Assembly: GCF_001026695.1 (NCBI RefSeq)
Contig: NZ_LDNB01000012.1
Location: forward strand, 367,378 to 431,377
Direction of reading: 5' to 3'
Source of the DNA: Neobacillus vireti
Lineage (GTDB): Bacteria > Bacillota > Bacilli > Bacillales > Cytobacillaceae
DNA: 64,000 bases
The notes beneath the pieces are model-generated. The model was not told where the DNA came from and searched no databases. It was given only the letters and a program-made list of their open reading frames with translations. Every line of letters begins with the position of its first letter. The stretch's first letter is position 1. The position numbers and the translations under genes were made by a program. This document shows positions 37,279-45,936 of this stretch, one piece after another.

Positions 37279-39870
37279 AGATTCACGGGATCCTGATCCT
37301 TGGCCTCCTGTTGGGTTTCCAGGGGGAGTAACGGGAGGGTTATCGCCGGGATTACCCTGGTTCCCGCCATTTCCTTTGCCTTTATCTTTATCTTTGTCTT
37401 TATCCTTGTCTTTATCTTTATCCTTGTCGTTTTCATTCCCTTGGTCATTCCCCTGACCATTGTTATTGCCATTATCATTACCCTTACCCTTATCATTCTC
37501 TTGATTATTCTCATCAGCTGGTTTTGGTATATCAATTGCAGTTGTGGCTGGGTCACTCTTTTTATCGCCGCGAATTGCGACAATTGTAAAGGTATACTTA
37601 GTTCCTGGTACAACTGAAGATACGGTTAAAGTTTTATCTGTTACTGGGAAATGTTTTTGACCGGCCCCGTCATCGACGGTTACATCAAAGGTTACATTTT
37701 CATCACTCTTTTTGTAATCCCATGACAAGGTAATTTCATTTTTGCCTTCGTCATATTTCGCTGCAGCATTCACAGGAGAATCAAGTTTGTTATATTTCTC
37801 CGATACTTTTTTTGGTAAATGTCCTTTGACAGCATATTCGGTTAATACTTCACTTGCCGGTGTGAACTCGCCGGCTAGGGCTGGCGGCATCGAGCCTTTT
37901 TCAATCCTGACTTTTTCCACACTATTAGGCATAGTGAAATCAGGCGTGTCGGTATCCTTTGAAACGTAGGCCATTACATTCTTAAAAATTAATTGGGCAA
38001 TGCCGCGGCCTTCAACCGTTGAAATTGGCGTTGTCCTGTCCTTATATCCGGTCCAAACAGCGGTAGTATAATTGGTCGTAAAGCCAGTAAACCAGGCGTC
38101 AGGGACAGATGAGCTGGACTTGATATTATATTTTTCCATATCTTCAGCGGTATAGTTAGTTGTCCCCGTTTTACCGGCAATCGGAAGACCGGGTACTTTT
38201 GCTTTTGTTCCTGTACCGGGAGAGACGAGAACACTTTTTAGCATATCGCTAACCATGAATGCGGTTGAATCTTTCATGACCACCTTCGGTTCCGGTGCAG
38301 TGCTTATCTCAGTTCCATCGCGCAGTTTTATTTTCGTAACTGCATGCGGCTTTGTGTATACGCCCTTATTACCAAAAGCACTGTAAGCCCCGGCCATTTG
38401 AAGCGGTGAAACACCCGTTTCAAAGCCGCCAATGGCGTATGCTTCAGAAATTTCTTTTAAAGGAATACCGAGATTGTTTGCAAAATCTTTTGCTTTATCC
38501 AAACCAACCTGCTGAAGTGCTTGGACGGCAGGTGTATTCCGCGATAATTGCAGAGCGGTTCTAATCGTCATTGGCCCCATATATGTTTGGTTCCAGTTTC
38601 CAAACTTCTTCCCATTGGAATAGGTCATTGGTTTATCCTCAATCATTTCAAAGGTTCCCCAATTTAAGTATTCAATTGCCGGGCCATAATCAAGCACGGG
38701 TTTGATAGTCGATCCCGGCTGACGCCTTGTGTCAGTTGCATAGTTAAAGCCGCGTTTTACCTGTTGGTTTCTGCCGCCGCCAAGGGCGCGGATTTCGCCC
38801 GTCTTCGTATCTAGAAGCGAAATTCCAGCCTGAAATTCCTCATCAGGATAATTAATAATATCATTTGTGTTAAGCATATTATAAACATATTTTTGTGCAT
38901 TCTGATCTAATGTCGTATAAATCGTTAACCCATCTGTAAAAATATCAAGGTCAGTATTTTCCTTCACTTCGTCAATAACAGCATCGACAAAAGAATCGAA
39001 AGGCTTTTCGTCCACGGTACGCTGTTCTGGTTTCAATACAGTAGCTGCAACGGAAACTTTTTTCGCTTCTTCCATTTCTTGTTTCGAAATAAATCCATGC
39101 TGCTCCATTAATGTTAAAACAATATTTCGTCTTTTCTCGGCCAAATCCGGATGGTCAAACGGATTGTAATTGTTTGGGCTTTGGGGCATTCCGGCAATTT
39201 GCGCAGCCTCTGCTAACGTTAACTCATTTAATGTTTTGCCATAATAGATTTTTGCTGCTGTGGCAAGTCCATTGCTGTTTCGAGATACATAGACTTTATT
39301 CACATACATTTCGAAAATTTGATGCTTTGTATATTGTTGCTCAAGTTTATAAGAAAGCCAGGCCTCCTGAACTTTCCGTTTTAAGGTTTTATCCATAGTT
39401 AAAAATACATTTTTAACAACCTGCTGTGTAATCGTACTGCCGCCTTCCGCGCCAAATCCACGCTGGAAATTAGCCAAAACAGCACCGCCAAGGCGGATGG
39501 GGTCAATCCCATGGTGCTGGTAAAAACGATAATCTTCAGTTGCTATAACGGCATTTTCAAGTACCTTTGGTATATCTTTATAGTTAACATATTCCCGGTT
39601 AACGGAACCCACTTCGTAGAACAGGTTTTGATCTTTATCTAAAATCTTCGAAGGGATGGGATCTTTTAATAGTTTTGGGTCAAGTGTGGGAGCATCCTTT
39701 ACTAAATACGCGAAAGTACCAACCCCGCCTATAATGCCAACGATTCCAAGAACAACTAGGCTTAGAAAAATTTTCTTAAAAATCCCGCCCTTTTTTTTCT
39801 TTGCTTTTGGTTTTCCATTGGATTGGAGTTTCTTTCGGCGCTCCTCTCTTGATTTATATTGTTCAGACAT
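37276..39870 (-). CDS. ponA: Class A penicillin-binding protein PBP1
   Basis: 864 residues. A short cytoplasmic Lys/Arg-rich tail and membrane helix (residues ~30-55) lead to the glycosyltransferase domain (EDYRFYQHHGID near 112; GGSTITQQVVKN near 139). The transpeptidase has SxxK in RQPGSTIKP near 390, SRNTPAV near 449 and KTG in GKTGTTN near 570. A fibronectin-III-like domain follows, then a disordered tail with eight Asp-Lys pairs and a Pro/Gly-rich end. It builds peptidoglycan. It is followed by the repeat, whose end supplies the stop codon. It is downstream of recU in one operon. Confidence 0.95.
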   Translation of the reverse strand: MSEQYKSREERRKKLQSNGKPKAKKKKGGIFKKIFLSLVVLGIVGIIGGVGTFAYLVKDAPTLDPKLLKDPIPSKILDKDQNLFYEVGSVNREYVNYKDIPKVLENAVIATEDYRFYQHHGIDPIRLGGAVLANFQRGFGAEGGSTITQQVVKNVFLTMDKTLKRKVQEAWLSYKLEQQYTKHQIFEMYVNKVYVSRNSNGLATAAKIYYGKTLNELTLAEAAQIAGMPQSPNNYNPFDHPDLAEKRRNIVLTLMEQHGFISKQEMEEAKKVSVAATVLKPEQRTVDEKPFDSFVDAVIDEVKENTDLDIFTDGLTIYTTLDQNAQKYVYNMLNTNDIINYPDEEFQAGISLLDTKTGEIRALGGGRNQQVKRGFNYATDTRRQPGSTIKPVLDYGPAIEYLNWGTFEMIEDKPMTYSNGKKFGNWNQTYMGPMTIRTALQLSRNTPAVQALQQVGLDKAKDFANNLGIPLKEISEAYAIGGFETGVSPLQMAGAYSAFGNKGVYTKPHAVTKIKLRDGTEISTAPEPKVVMKDSTAFMVSDMLKSVLVSPGTGTKAKVPGLPIAGKTGTTNYTAEDMEKYNIKSSSSVPDAWFTGFTTNYTTAVWTGYKDRTTPISTVEGRGIAQLIFKNVMAYVSKDTDTPDFTMPNSVEKVRIEKGSMPPALAGEFTPASEVLTEYAVKGHLPKKVSEKYNKLDSPVNAAAKYDEGKNEITLSWDYKKSDENVTFDVTVDDGAGQKHFPVTDKTLTVSSVVPGTKYTFTIVAIRGDKKSDPATTAIDIPKPADENNQENDKGKGNDNGNNNGQGNDQGNENDKDKDKDKDKDKDKDKGKGNGGNQGNPGDNPPVTPPGNPTGGQGSGSRES

Positions 39871-39919
39871 TGTAATTTCCTTCCTTTCTAACTATAACCA
39901 TGTCCCACCTGAAAAATGG

Positions 39920-40522
39920 TTAAAATCTATCTATGATTTTAATATAGTCAATTCTTGGCTGATAGCCAAGTGGAATGTGATGACCCTTTTGTTCGATTTC
40001 TTCTTTGGTGATTGATTTTCTTCCCCCATTATCCATTCTTTCCCAAAAAGTTATCACATGTTTGGCTTCAAGCAAATAAACCTGCTCGAACCTTGAAAAT
40101 CGCAGAATAACAAAACAAATGCCTCCTTGATTAAGGACTTCCTCCATATGCTTTATTTGATGCTGATGAAAATTTTTTAATGGAAAAGACGTTGTGTTCT
40201 GTGTTTCCTTTGCTTCAAAATCAATATATTTTCCTTTATAGACGCCGTTATAGTCGGTAGTTGAAGCAAGTTTAAAATAGGCTTCTTTAATGACTGCTGC
40301 ACTGCGATTTGGATAATCAACCTGGACGATTTGCACTGGTGTTGGTTTTTTATGAATGACGGCAATTTTTCTTTCTCGGTAAAATTCATTTGTTACATTT
40401 AAATCATCCTCAAGTGTCATACCGCGGTTACTATAAGAGCTGTTTTTTCTAGTACCCCTAGTTCTGGCAGTCCCAATTTCATTTGGTGTATACCTTTTTC
40501 CGTTAGGATAGTTAAAGTTCAT
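39920..40522 (-). CDS. recU: Holliday junction resolvase RecU
   Basis: 200 residues. The nuclease core shows [18 protein letters not shown] near residues 87-104 (metal-binding Asp/Glu and Lys) and [10 protein letters not shown] near residue 116. It resolves Holliday junctions during recombination and segregation. The ATG at 40522 follows GAGAGGTG; the GTG at 40531 lies in that site. It is transcribed with ponA, 49 bases downstream, as in B. subtilis (formerly prfA/yppB). Confidence 0.95.
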   Translation of the reverse strand: MNFNYPNGKRYTPNEIGTARTRGTRKNSSYSNRGMTLEDDLNVTNEFYRERKIAVIHKKPTPVQIVQVDYPNRSAAVIKEAYFKLASTTDYNGVYKGKYIDFEAKETQNTTSFPLKNFHQHQIKHMEEVLNQGGICFVILRFSRFEQVYLLEAKHVITFWERMDNGGRKSITKEEIEQKGHHIPLGYQPRIDYIKIIDRF

Positions 40523-40709
40523 GTTTTGCACCTCTCAAACTATTCCTATCATATCAAATCTTTGAGGAATTGGCGTGTATAAAAAAACTTTGCAGGCACA
40601 CCCTATTAACAATTGTACCGTGTTTGACAAAGATAAACATGATTCAATTTTCATAAAAGGATGAACCCAACTGACTCATACTCTATTAAAAAACGTAAGG
40701 GAAGTTACT

Positions 40710-41687
40710 ATGAATCATCTTACGATACAGGAACAATCAATCATTCGTCAAATTCAAAGTGAAACGGATAAAAAGAATCTCGATAATATTTCTAGAACCG
40801 CCGCCTATTTAAGTTATTTTAAGGAGAATCCGGATATTATTTGGTCTTTCCTTGCAAGTATGGTTTCAAGAAATGGGGGCTGGAATATGTGTGACCTCTC
40901 AGGTTCAATTTTTCCCCATCTTATCGCAGCTAAAACAAGAAAGCAGCTTTTCCTAACGTATGAGCGAGCTAATTGGCTCATTTTTCATGATGTATTTCCG
41001 CAATTACTGGTCTATCAATATTCGACGAAAATAAATCGGCCAATGTTTCATTTACTTTCGTTTTTTAATGTATCTTCATTTATTCAAAAAGAATGGCAAA
41101 GGTATTGGATAGGAAACGACAAGAAGAGGCTAACAACCGCTTTAATAATTAATGAGCAAAATGTGATTCAAACACCCGTAATCGACCATCCAATTTATAA
41201 GAAAAAGGTTTTCCGTTCGCTGATTTTTTCCTTTCAGGACTGGCTCCATTTCAGCTGTGTCTTATTTCCAACCTGTGGTGGTGAAGTATATGGGGCAAGT
41301 GTGAATGGCTTCAAATCTCTTTCGAAGAGGATTAACTTGGGAAAAAGACTCGCTGAGATTCTTTTTCATCCTCGGCTGTTTCCCTATTTTTTTGAATTCG
41401 CGGAAAAAACACCGCATACCGGCTCCAGATATGACTATGAACAATATTTCAAAATAAAAACCGTCAGGAACACACCGATGCTGCGAACGAGCTTCCCAGT
41501 TATTACTCATCATCAGCATGAATCTGAAGATTGGAGTATGCGAAGAACGGTTTCCCCAGCCTGGCTATATTTCCCTGTAAGGCACCAGCACCCCATCCAC
41601 CTTACTGACTGGTATTTCGCCAAGTCAAACCAGCTTCAATTACTACTTTCCATTCAAAAAGTATTACAGTTGAAAAAATGGGAATAA
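40710..41687 (+). CDS. yppC: YppC family protein (DUF2515)
   Basis: 325 residues, soluble, rich in aromatic residues (ISRTAAYLSYFKENPDIIWSFLASM near residue 28; NGGWNMCDLSG near 55). It matches DUF2515/YppC by position (divergent from recU) and by the DIIWSFLASMVSRNGGWNM stretch. The function is not known. A candidate -35 TTGACA is at 40624-40629, but its -10 is weak. Confidence 0.85.
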   Translation: MNHLTIQEQSIIRQIQSETDKKNLDNISRTAAYLSYFKENPDIIWSFLASMVSRNGGWNMCDLSGSIFPHLIAAKTRKQLFLTYERANWLIFHDVFPQLLVYQYSTKINRPMFHLLSFFNVSSFIQKEWQRYWIGNDKKRLTTALIINEQNVIQTPVIDHPIYKKKVFRSLIFSFQDWLHFSCVLFPTCGGEVYGASVNGFKSLSKRINLGKRLAEILFHPRLFPYFFEFAEKTPHTGSRYDYEQYFKIKTVRNTPMLRTSFPVITHHQHESEDWSMRRTVSPAWLYFPVRHQHPIHLTDWYFAKSNQLQLLLSIQKVLQLKKWE

Positions 41688-41714
41688 AAAAAGCAAGAAA
41701 TCCTTGCTTTTTTT
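41685..41714 (+). terminator. Intrinsic terminator of yppC
   Basis: AAAAAAGCAAG and CTTGCTTTTTT pair around AAATC; the stem begins at the yppC stop codon. Confidence 0.92.
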
Positions 41715-41741
41715 TGCTTCATAAAGGAATTATAAATATTG

Positions 41742-41903
41742 ACTTCGAGAATTGTCCAGCTCCAGCGCCCTAGCGGCTAATGTCCTTCGCGCTCCGCCCT
41801 ACGATAAGTCAACATCGGGCAGCGAAGCTCACCGTGTTTCCTTTATCTCAATTGGAGCGCTCCAGGCCATACGCCGCTGAACAGGGCGCTTGCGCTTTTC
41901 TTA
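41742..41903. repeat. Dispersed ~160-bp intergenic repeat, copy B
   Basis: Same order of conserved blocks as copy A (37117-37278), with differences mainly in the short middle segments (for example GGGCAGCGAAGCTCACC in place of AATCGCTTGCGCTCTTC). It again ends in GCGCTTGCGCTTTTCTTA, and again the final TTA is the stop codon of a minus-strand gene (sspM-like, 41901). Confidence 0.88.
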
Positions 41904-42008
41904 TGTTGAAGGACGATCAGGCCCTTCCATTTTTTTATCACCGTAGCCAACTCTTTTTTCTGCTTCTGATTGTGTTTGTTTATTGGTTTGCTTTTTCTTG
42001 TTTGACAT
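41901..42008 (-). CDS. sspM: Small acid-soluble spore protein, SspM-like
   Basis: 35 residues. Starts MSNKKKQTNKQTQSEAEKR and ends GDKKMEGPDRPST. The lysine/glutamine-rich body and the closing DKKxxGPxRPST match B. subtilis SspM, a minor spore protein made in the forespore. ATG 42008 is preceded by GGAGGTG at ideal spacing. The stop codon is the end of repeat copy B. A sigma-G promoter is expected upstream but I did not find a clear one. Confidence 0.7.
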   Translation of the reverse strand: MSNKKKQTNKQTQSEAEKRVGYGDKKMEGPDRPST

Positions 42009-42203
42009 TATAACACCTCCGATAATAGCTTGTGCGATTTTGTATTTTTTCATGCGAATAAAGGATTATGTCGAACTGTCAGCGGATAGGGGCATTATTG
42101 ACACTTTCTTTGGCGAATTGCTTCTAGTTTTGTCAAGTAAGAAGGAAGCAGGTTAAAGAAGGAGAATACTACCTAATAAAATAGTGCGAGGAGGGTTTTA
42201 TTA

Positions 42204-42479
42204 ATGAATAAGTCATTAGCTGACAAAGAAAAACTGCTGATCATGCTGACAGGAATATACGATCAATTGGAAGAATTGGAGTCCGTTCTCGAGGCATCTT
42301 TCTCCGAGCAACGAGTTCGTTTGAAAAAGGAAGAACAAGGGAAATTAATGAAACCGATTCAAAAAATAGCGTTCGTGGAAAATACTATAAATAAGATTAA
42401 TCCAATATACAATGAAGAAAATCCTGATTTCAATCCAAATCAGCTTTCAAAATCATTAAAGCTTGAATTAGGGTATTAA
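42204..42479 (+). CDS. Small helical protein of unknown function
   Basis: 91 residues, charged and predicted to be helical, possibly a coiled coil over residues 5-55 (ADKEKLLIMLTGIYDQLEEL). No cysteine, signal peptide or membrane segment. GCGAGGAGGG precedes the ATG, so it is well translated. It lies in the position where small ypp genes occur in B. subtilis, but I do not recognise it. It ends at its own terminator. Confidence 0.7.
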   Translation: MNKSLADKEKLLIMLTGIYDQLEELESVLEASFSEQRVRLKKEEQGKLMKPIQKIAFVENTINKINPIYNEENPDFNPNQLSKSLKLELGY

Positions 42480-42506
42480 TTACGGCAAAATAGTGGTACT
42501 GACTGA

Positions 42507-42538
42507 AAACAGCAAGGCTAAAATTGCTGTTTTTTTTT
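42507..42538 (+). terminator. Intrinsic terminator
   Basis: AAACAGCAA and TTGCTGTTT pair around GGCTAAAA, then a T run. Confidence 0.85.
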
Positions 42539-42552
42539 GAGGGGGTAAATAA

Positions 42553-42927
42553 ATGATGTCTGAAGAAATCATTCATATAACAGAAACACTTCTCCAGCGT
42601 AACCGTTTATTTCTTAAATATTATCAGGAGGCAAGGGAAACAGGAATAACTAGGGATTTTCATGTGGTCATTAAACCATTTGCTGATGAAGTTAAGGCAA
42701 TAACTGACGATTGGAAGGGAATAATGAAAAAGTGGTTTGCAGATAATTCACTTAAACATATTCATTTAAAGCAAATTGACATGACAGCAGAGCATATGGA
42801 ACAGCTTTCCATTCAATGTTTTTTTTCCAACACTAGTAAAAAGAGATTCTTAGATACCAACCGAACCGTAGAATTCCTCCTTCAGGAAATTCTAAAAGAG
42901 GTTAGGAAAAGTAAAAGAGATGCCTAG
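42553..42927 (+). CDS. yppE: YppE family protein (DUF1798)
   Basis: 124 residues, all-helical bundle typical of DUF1798/YppE: LLQRNRLFLKYYQEARETG near residue 13, FADEVKAITDDWKGIMKKWF near residue 42. Cytoplasmic, function unknown. GAGGGGGT precedes two adjacent ATG codons; 42553 is taken. It is convergent with yppF. Confidence 0.85.
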   Translation: MMSEEIIHITETLLQRNRLFLKYYQEARETGITRDFHVVIKPFADEVKAITDDWKGIMKKWFADNSLKHIHLKQIDMTAEHMEQLSIQCFFSNTSKKRFLDTNRTVEFLLQEILKEVRKSKRDA

Positions 42928-42945
42928 ACAGCATCTCTTTTATTT
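42913..42945. terminator. Bidirectional terminator between yppE and yppF
   Basis: AAAAGAGATGC and GCATCTCTTTT pair perfectly around CTAGACA, with T/A-rich flanks. The yppE stop codon is in the loop. Confidence 0.9.
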
Positions 42946-42948
42946 TGT

Positions 42949-43158
42949 TCAAGTATTTTCGATGAGGGAGTTTTCAATATCGGTTTCAGGTATTACTGCG
43001 CCTTGGTTTTCAAGTTCACGAACAATCTGGCGATATTCATTAATGCTAATTTCGTTTTGAATATAAGCTTTCTTAGCAAAATCCATTAGTGCGTTAACAT
43101 CATCTGTATTGTAATCCCGACTTTGAATAAATTTGCTTTTTAATTCACGAATATCCAT
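42949..43158 (-). CDS. yppF: YppF-like small protein
   Basis: 69 residues, acidic and helical (DDVNALMDFAKKAYIQNEIS near residue 19). It matches YppF by size and position between yppE and yppG. The function is unknown. The ATG follows GGAGGAG on the minus strand. Confidence 0.75.
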   Translation of the reverse strand: MDIRELKSKFIQSRDYNTDDVNALMDFAKKAYIQNEISINEYRQIVRELENQGAVIPETDIENSLIENT

Positions 43159-43346
43159 AAAATAGCTCCTCCTTCATCATTTTTTCTATCGTAACACGAA
43201 ATAATGGAAAAGCTTAGTTTTTAAAATATTTAAACTTTAGACAAGATTCCCCTTAATTAGACATTGAAGAAAATTTCAAAATAATCACCAATCATTTCTT
43301 CCCTTCATAATGTGTAATAGAGAATATACAGAGGAGATGTTTGCCC

Positions 43347-43898
43347 ATGTTTGGTAATAGAAGACCAAATAACTACGTAAATTATGGATACTCGGGGCAA
43401 ATGATGCACCAAGTTCCAATCGGGTACCATGGGAGTCAGCAGCCATTAAATCGCAATCAGCCGCATCCTTATCAAACTCAGCCGCAAAATTATGATTGGA
43501 TGGCTTACCAACAACAAAATTCTTACCACCCGCAATACCATCACCATGGACAGAACTTTAACCCGGGATTTAACCCCAAAAATATGGTCAATAATAACCA
43601 GTCTTACTTCCAAAAGGATTCACAATTTTTATTCCAAAATCCACTTGCTCCAAAGGATGATAAAGCTAATCATCAATCTTACATGCCAATGAATGGTTAT
43701 CCAATGATGAACCCTTACCCAAAACACATTAACATACCAAAACAACCCGGCGGCATGCAATCATTTATGAATTCCTTCAAGTCACAGGATGGGAAAGTTG
43801 ATGTGAATAAAATGGTCAATACCGCAGGAACAATGATGAATGCTGTAACGCAAGTCTCCTCTCTTGTCAAAGGATTTGGGGGAATCTTCAAAGTATAA
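43347..43898 (+). CDS. yppG: YppG family protein, probable spore coat component
   Basis: 183 residues from ATG 43347. The N-terminal ~135 residues are low complexity, rich in Asn, Gln, Tyr, Pro, His and Met, as in coat proteins. The C-terminal ~45 residues are ordered and conserved in YppG (QSFMNSFKSQDGKVDVNKM, then TAGTMMNAVTQVSSLVKGF). GAGGAG is 10 bases upstream. A coat role is inferred from composition. Confidence 0.8.
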   Translation: MFGNRRPNNYVNYGYSGQMMHQVPIGYHGSQQPLNRNQPHPYQTQPQNYDWMAYQQQNSYHPQYHHHGQNFNPGFNPKNMVNNNQSYFQKDSQFLFQNPLAPKDDKANHQSYMPMNGYPMMNPYPKHINIPKQPGGMQSFMNSFKSQDGKVDVNKMVNTAGTMMNAVTQVSSLVKGFGGIFKV

Positions 43899-43899
43899 A

Positions 43900-43930
43900 G
43901 GAAAAGACGGCTATTATGGCCGTCTTTTCC
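43900..43930. terminator. Bidirectional terminator between yppG and the hsp20 gene
   Basis: GGAAAAGACGGC and GCCGTCTTTTCC pair around a short A/T loop. Confidence 0.9.
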
Positions 43931-44433
43931 TATTCTTCAATTTCAATAATTTTGCCTTTTTCTTGCGGGATGCAAATTTGTAATAAGCCATCTCGGTAAG
44001 AGGCCTTCACCTTTTTATCATTAATCGCATGGGGAAGGGAAATCGTTCTTGAGGATTGCTGCCTAATAAACTTGCTCCGAAAAACTTGATTGTGGTTGTC
44101 TTCCTCGGTTTCTAACTCATTATTTTCAACAGATATGGTCAAATAATTCCCGGTAATATTTAAATGAATTTGTTCTCTTTTAACACCGGGAAGTTCAGCC
44201 GTAATAATATGTTCATTTCCAGTTTCTATTGTCTTTACAGGGAACCCAGCTGCAGCGGGAAATGGTGTATTGAAAAAATCATCAATCGATTGTAAAAATC
44301 CACGGACTGGTTTATCTGTGAAGAAATCGTTCATTGATTTCACCAATTCACGAAAAGGTTCAGGCAACGGCTTTTTAGGGTTATTTTTCTCATTTGGAGG
44401 CATCGAAGACATTAACATTCCCTCTCTTTCCAT
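43930..44433 (-). CDS. Hsp20/alpha-crystallin family small heat-shock protein
   Basis: 167 residues. The alpha-crystallin domain spans residues ~70-160, with ITAELPGVKREQIHLNITG near 83 and the closing KASYRDGLLQICIPQ (GxLxIxxP motif). The N-terminal arm contains repeated FF and Phe-rich segments. It acts as an ATP-independent holdase. ATG 44433 follows GGAGTG; later ATGs at residues 6 and 8 are possible. This gene, hcp and the crp/fnr-type gene interrupt the B. subtilis yppG-yprA order. Confidence 0.88.
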   Translation of the reverse strand: MEREGMLMSSMPPNEKNNPKKPLPEPFRELVKSMNDFFTDKPVRGFLQSIDDFFNTPFPAAAGFPVKTIETGNEHIITAELPGVKREQIHLNITGNYLTISVENNELETEEDNHNQVFRSKFIRQQSSRTISLPHAINDKKVKASYRDGLLQICIPQEKGKIIEIEE

Positions 44434-44526
44434 TATTTCACTCCTTATCATATGCCGTTAGAACTAGGTAGGTGCCGTCATATTATTGCAATAACTTTTT
44501 GAACGATTTGTTACAACCTGTTTCTA

Positions 44527-44569
44527 TGTGACAAACATCACAATAATGAGATGCTAAGATTTGTATGCT
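44527..44569 (+). promoter_or_regulatory. hcp promoter with a perfect Crp/Fnr box at -41.5
   Basis: TGTGA-CAAACA-TCACA (44527-44542) is the consensus palindrome for Crp/Fnr-family activators. A -10 hexamer TATGCT is at 44564-44569, which puts the predicted start near 44576 and the box centre 41.5 bases upstream, the class II activation position. No good -35 exists, as expected for an activator-dependent promoter. Confidence 0.75.
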
Positions 44570-44603
44570 TTAGCGGTAATAAAATAGAAAGTGAGGCAAC
44601 ATT

Positions 44604-45902
44604 ATGTTCTGTTATCAATGTGAACAAACCCCATCAGGTGGATGTACAATCATGGGGGTTTGTGGTAAAAATGAAACAATTGCAAGCTTACAAGACACAA
44701 TTATTTTTGGCTTAAAAGGAATTGCGGCCTATCGCACACATGCTAATCAGCTAGGGATTACAGACAGCTTTGTTGATGCTACAACACATGAAGCTCTTTA
44801 TTTGACATTAACGAACTCCAATTTTAATGTTCAAGAACATATTGATATGGCAATGAAAGTAGGACAGGCAGCTGTCCGGGTAATGGAAATGCTTGACGAG
44901 GCCCACACGAAGCGATTAGGTATCCCAGTGCCAATCCGTGTTAGTCAAAACAAAATTGAAGGCAAATGTATCGTCGTTACAGGTCATAATTTGTTTGCCT
45001 TAGAGGAACTATTGAAGCAAACAGAAGGTAAAGGAATAAATATTTATACTCATTCTGAAATGCTTCCTGCACACGGCTATCCGGCATTAAAAAAATATTC
45101 TCATCTTAAAGGCAATATCGGCAAAGCTTGGTATGACCAACGTCGTCTTTTTGAAAAATTCCCAGGGGCGATTCTTGCAACAACGAATTGCGTAATGCCA
45201 ATCAAAGGAACGTATGCGGACAGAATGTTTACATACGAGGTGGCAGGGCTTGAAAACGTAGAAAAAATTATCAATGATGATTTTAGCCCGTTAATTGACA
45301 GGGCATTAGAGCTTCCTGAAGCGGCAATCGATTCTGCTGAAACATTGTTAACAGGCTTCCATCATGAAACTGTTCTAGGGATTGCACCGGAAGTTATTGA
45401 CGCCGTTAAGGCTGGGAAAATAAAACGGTTCTTTGTCATTGCCGGATGTGACGCCCCCGGCCATGGCGGTGATTACTATCGTGAACTCGCTACATCATTA
45501 CCGCCAGAAACGGTAATTTTGACAACGTCCTGCGGAAAATTCCGCTTCAATGACGTTGACTACGGTGTTGTTCCCGGAACAGAGATTCCTCGATATATCG
45601 ACTTAGGCCAGTGCAACAATTCCGGCTCAACTGTGAAAATTGCGATGGCGCTAGCGGATGCATTTGGCTGTGAAGTGAATGAACTTCCAGTTAGTATTGT
45701 TTTGTCTTGGTTTGAACAAAAAGCAGTTGCGATTCTGCTCGGGCTGTTCAGCTTAGGAATCAAGGATATCCGTATTGGGCCAAAACCGCCTGAATTTATC
45801 GCGGAAGGAGTATTACAAGTCCTTCAAGAAACATTTAATTTAAAATTGATTGGTACAGTAAAAGAAGATATGGAAGAAATGCTTCAATTATCTGTGAAAT
45901 AA
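44604..45902 (+). CDS. hcp: Hybrid-cluster protein, short (class III-like) form
   Basis: 432 residues, against about 550 for class I/II Hcp. The N-terminal cluster motif is Cys3, Cys6, Cys14 and Cys20. All hybrid-cluster ligands are recognisable: His of VVTGHN, Glu of THSEMLPAHGYP, Cys of ATTNCVMP, IAGCDAPGHGGD, TTSCGKFRF and DLGQCNNSG, and Glu/Lys of SWFEQKA. Hcp reduces nitric oxide (and hydroxylamine in vitro) under low oxygen. The missing ~110 residues correspond to the second helical domain. There is no adjacent hcr reductase gene, so the electron donor is unknown. Confidence 0.93.
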   Translation: MFCYQCEQTPSGGCTIMGVCGKNETIASLQDTIIFGLKGIAAYRTHANQLGITDSFVDATTHEALYLTLTNSNFNVQEHIDMAMKVGQAAVRVMEMLDEAHTKRLGIPVPIRVSQNKIEGKCIVVTGHNLFALEELLKQTEGKGINIYTHSEMLPAHGYPALKKYSHLKGNIGKAWYDQRRLFEKFPGAILATTNCVMPIKGTYADRMFTYEVAGLENVEKIINDDFSPLIDRALELPEAAIDSAETLLTGFHHETVLGIAPEVIDAVKAGKIKRFFVIAGCDAPGHGGDYYRELATSLPPETVILTTSCGKFRFNDVDYGVVPGTEIPRYIDLGQCNNSGSTVKIAMALADAFGCEVNELPVSIVLSWFEQKAVAILLGLFSLGIKDIRIGPKPPEFIAEGVLQVLQETFNLKLIGTVKEDMEEMLQLSVK

Positions 45903-45907
45903 GTTAA

Positions 45908-45935
45908 AGAACCGCAGCCTTGTTGCTGCGGTTCT
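45908..45935. terminator. Bidirectional terminator between hcp and the Crp/Fnr gene
   Basis: AGAACCGCAGC and GCTGCGGTTCT pair perfectly around CTTGTT. Confidence 0.92.
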
Positions 45936-45936
45936 A

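Noticed and set aside
37300-37617. Plus-strand frame of 105 codons opposite the ponA tail, rich in Phe/Ile/Val
   Set aside because: It is the complement of the Asp-Lys and Asn-Gly repeats of PBP1; hydrophobicity is a by-product of the repeat.
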